In this document: positions 11,391 through 12,208 of the stretch, in pieces | Numbering within the stretch: the first letter of the stretch is position 1 | Layout: the number at the start of each line of letters is the position of its first letter | Source: JBASNZ01 sp049657775 | Lineage (GTDB): Bacteria; Actinomycetota; Coriobacteriia; Anaerosomatales; Anaerosomataceae | Reading direction: 5' to 3' | DNA length: 12,208 nt | Assembly (NCBI GenBank): GCA_049657775.1 | Contig: JBASNZ010000077.1 | Span: 1 to 12,208, forward strand | The notes under the pieces: generated by a model | The model's database searches: none | Told to the model about the DNA's origin: nothing | What the model saw: the letters and a program-made list of their open reading frames with translations, nothing else | Made by a program: the position numbers and the translations under genes

Positions 11391-12185
11391 ATGCAGTATC
11401 CCAAGGCCGAGATAGGCGTCTTTGGCGGCACCGGCTTTCAGTCCCTTGTCGAAGATCCGATCGAAGTCGTCATCGACACCCCGTACGGAGCGCCTTCGTC
11501 CCCGGTGATGTGCGGCGAGATCGGAGGGCGCTCTGTTGCATTCCTGCCGCGCCACGGCAAAGACCACCAGTATCCGCCGCATATGATCAACTACCGGGCT
11601 AACCTATACGCCATGAAGATGCTTGGCGTGTCGCAGATCATCGGCCCCAATGCGTGCGGCTCACTCCAACACGAGGTCGAACCCGGTGACTTCGTCATCT
11701 GCGATCAGTTCGTCGACAGGACCTGGGGCCGCAAGGACACGTTCTTCGATGGCCCCACCACGACTCACGTCTCCTCCGCCGACCCGTACTGCCCGAACAT
11801 GCGGGCGGTTGCAATCGAGAAGGCGAAAGAGCTGGGCATTCCGGTGCATGAGAAGGGTACGGTCGTGGTCATCCAGGGTCCGAGGTTCTCGACCAAGTCC
11901 GAGTCGAGGTGGTTCTCGTCGCAAGGATGGGAAGTGATCAACATGACCCAGTACCCCGAGTGCTATCTCGCCCGCGAACTGGAGATCTGTTACTGCAACA
12001 TATCGCTCATCACGGATCACGATGCCGGCACCGAGAGGGTCGAGCCTGTTTCCAACGAGGAAGTGGTTCGGGTGTTCAACCAGAACAACGACAAGCTCAG
12101 GGCGCTCCTGCACACCATGATTCCCGCGCTACCAACGCTTCGCGACTGCGAGTGCGCACACGCCCTCAGCGGCGCTGCGTTCTGA
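11391..12185 (+). CDS. mtnP: MTAP/PNP-family nucleoside phosphorylase (probable methylthioadenosine phosphorylase)
   Basis: A 264-residue cytosolic phosphorylase that splits a purine nucleoside with phosphate into free base and (methylthio)ribose-1-phosphate. The start is ATG 11391, with AAGGAG five nt upstream. Family marks in order: the phosphate loop GVFGGTGF (9-16), PRHGKDHQYPPH-x-INYRAN (53-71), ACGSLQHEVEPGD (88-100), DQFVDRT (105-111), GPRFSTKSESR (163-173), the substrate pair N184-M185 in EVINMTQYPE, and D209-H-D211. Human MTAP has NMTTVPE and DYD at the last two places (from memory), so the purine side is of the MTAP type but the exact substrate (MTA, methylthioinosine, adenosine or inosine) cannot be fixed by reading. 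A C-terminal CxC (C253, C255) is present. The full gene ends 23 nt before the window edge. Confidence 0.9.
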   Translation: MQYPKAEIGVFGGTGFQSLVEDPIEVVIDTPYGAPSSPVMCGEIGGRSVAFLPRHGKDHQYPPHMINYRANLYAMKMLGVSQIIGPNACGSLQHEVEPGDFVICDQFVDRTWGRKDTFFDGPTTTHVSSADPYCPNMRAVAIEKAKELGIPVHEKGTVVVIQGPRFSTKSESRWFSSQGWEVINMTQYPECYLARELEICYCNISLITDHDAGTERVEPVSNEEVVRVFNQNNDKLRALLHTMIPALPTLRDCECAHALSGAAF

Positions 12186-12208
12186 TTCCACAGGGGACGG
12201 GGTCGACC

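Noticed and set aside
1..12208. CRISPR array, insertion sequence or prophage genes
   Set aside because: I looked for direct repeats with regular spacing, transposase or integrase motifs and att-like duplications near tRNA-Pro and saw none.

Overview
The window is GC-rich, tightly packed bacterial DNA with actinobacterial features: high-GC codon use, frequent GTG/TTG starts behind strong Shine-Dalgarno (SD) sites, a DUF2085 protein, a SAM-adenosyltransferase and a purine/MTA phosphorylase. A giant multihaem c-type cytochrome, a ferredoxin and an apparent UGA-containing redox gene suggest an anaerobe that handles electrons outside or across its membrane. An anaerobic Coriobacteriia-like actinobacterium (OPB41/Anaerosomatales type) would fit. 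That placement is inference; there is no rRNA or ribosomal-protein marker here.

Left part (1-2901): a minus-strand membrane-protein gene is cut by the window edge. It is divergent from a class A penicillin-binding protein gene (597-2588), which is followed directly by a small J-domain protein (2593-2901).

Middle part (2951-3627, minus strand): this is the most interesting unit. A promoter with a perfect 16-bp palindrome (CsoR-family-like operator) between its -35 and -10 drives a 67-residue ferredoxin. A 111-codon thioredoxin-fold protein follows, whose strong SD overlaps the ferredoxin stop codon. Its reading frame has an in-frame TGA at codon 24, inside a CX4U-G-P-S motif that resembles the CX4C-G-P-S site of ArsD-type proteins. 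A compact hairpin with a GGA loop sits 10-28 nt after the TGA, where a bacterial SECIS would be. I read it as a candidate selenoprotein that ordinary gene calling truncates to its last 71 residues. A terminator closes the operon.

Next (3708-7250): a two-TM chemoreceptor without a periplasmic sensor domain, then a 692-residue membrane-anchored cytochrome with 24 haem-attachment sites. Twenty-one are CXXCH and three are CX3CH. The C-terminal half is three copies of a six-haem unit; the fifth site is CX3CH in copies 1 and 2 but CXXCH in copy 3.

Right part (7268-12185): tRNA-Pro(CGG) with its own promoter and terminator, a DUF2085 membrane protein, a small DUF6812-like protein, a hypothetical protein behind an SD-masking hairpin, and a convergent lipoprotein gene. 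A run of plus-strand genes follows: SAM hydroxide adenosyltransferase (DUF62), a YhaM-like OB/HD nuclease, and an MTAP/PNP-family phosphorylase. The first and last both handle adenosine-type nucleosides derived from SAM, so they may be linked in salvage.
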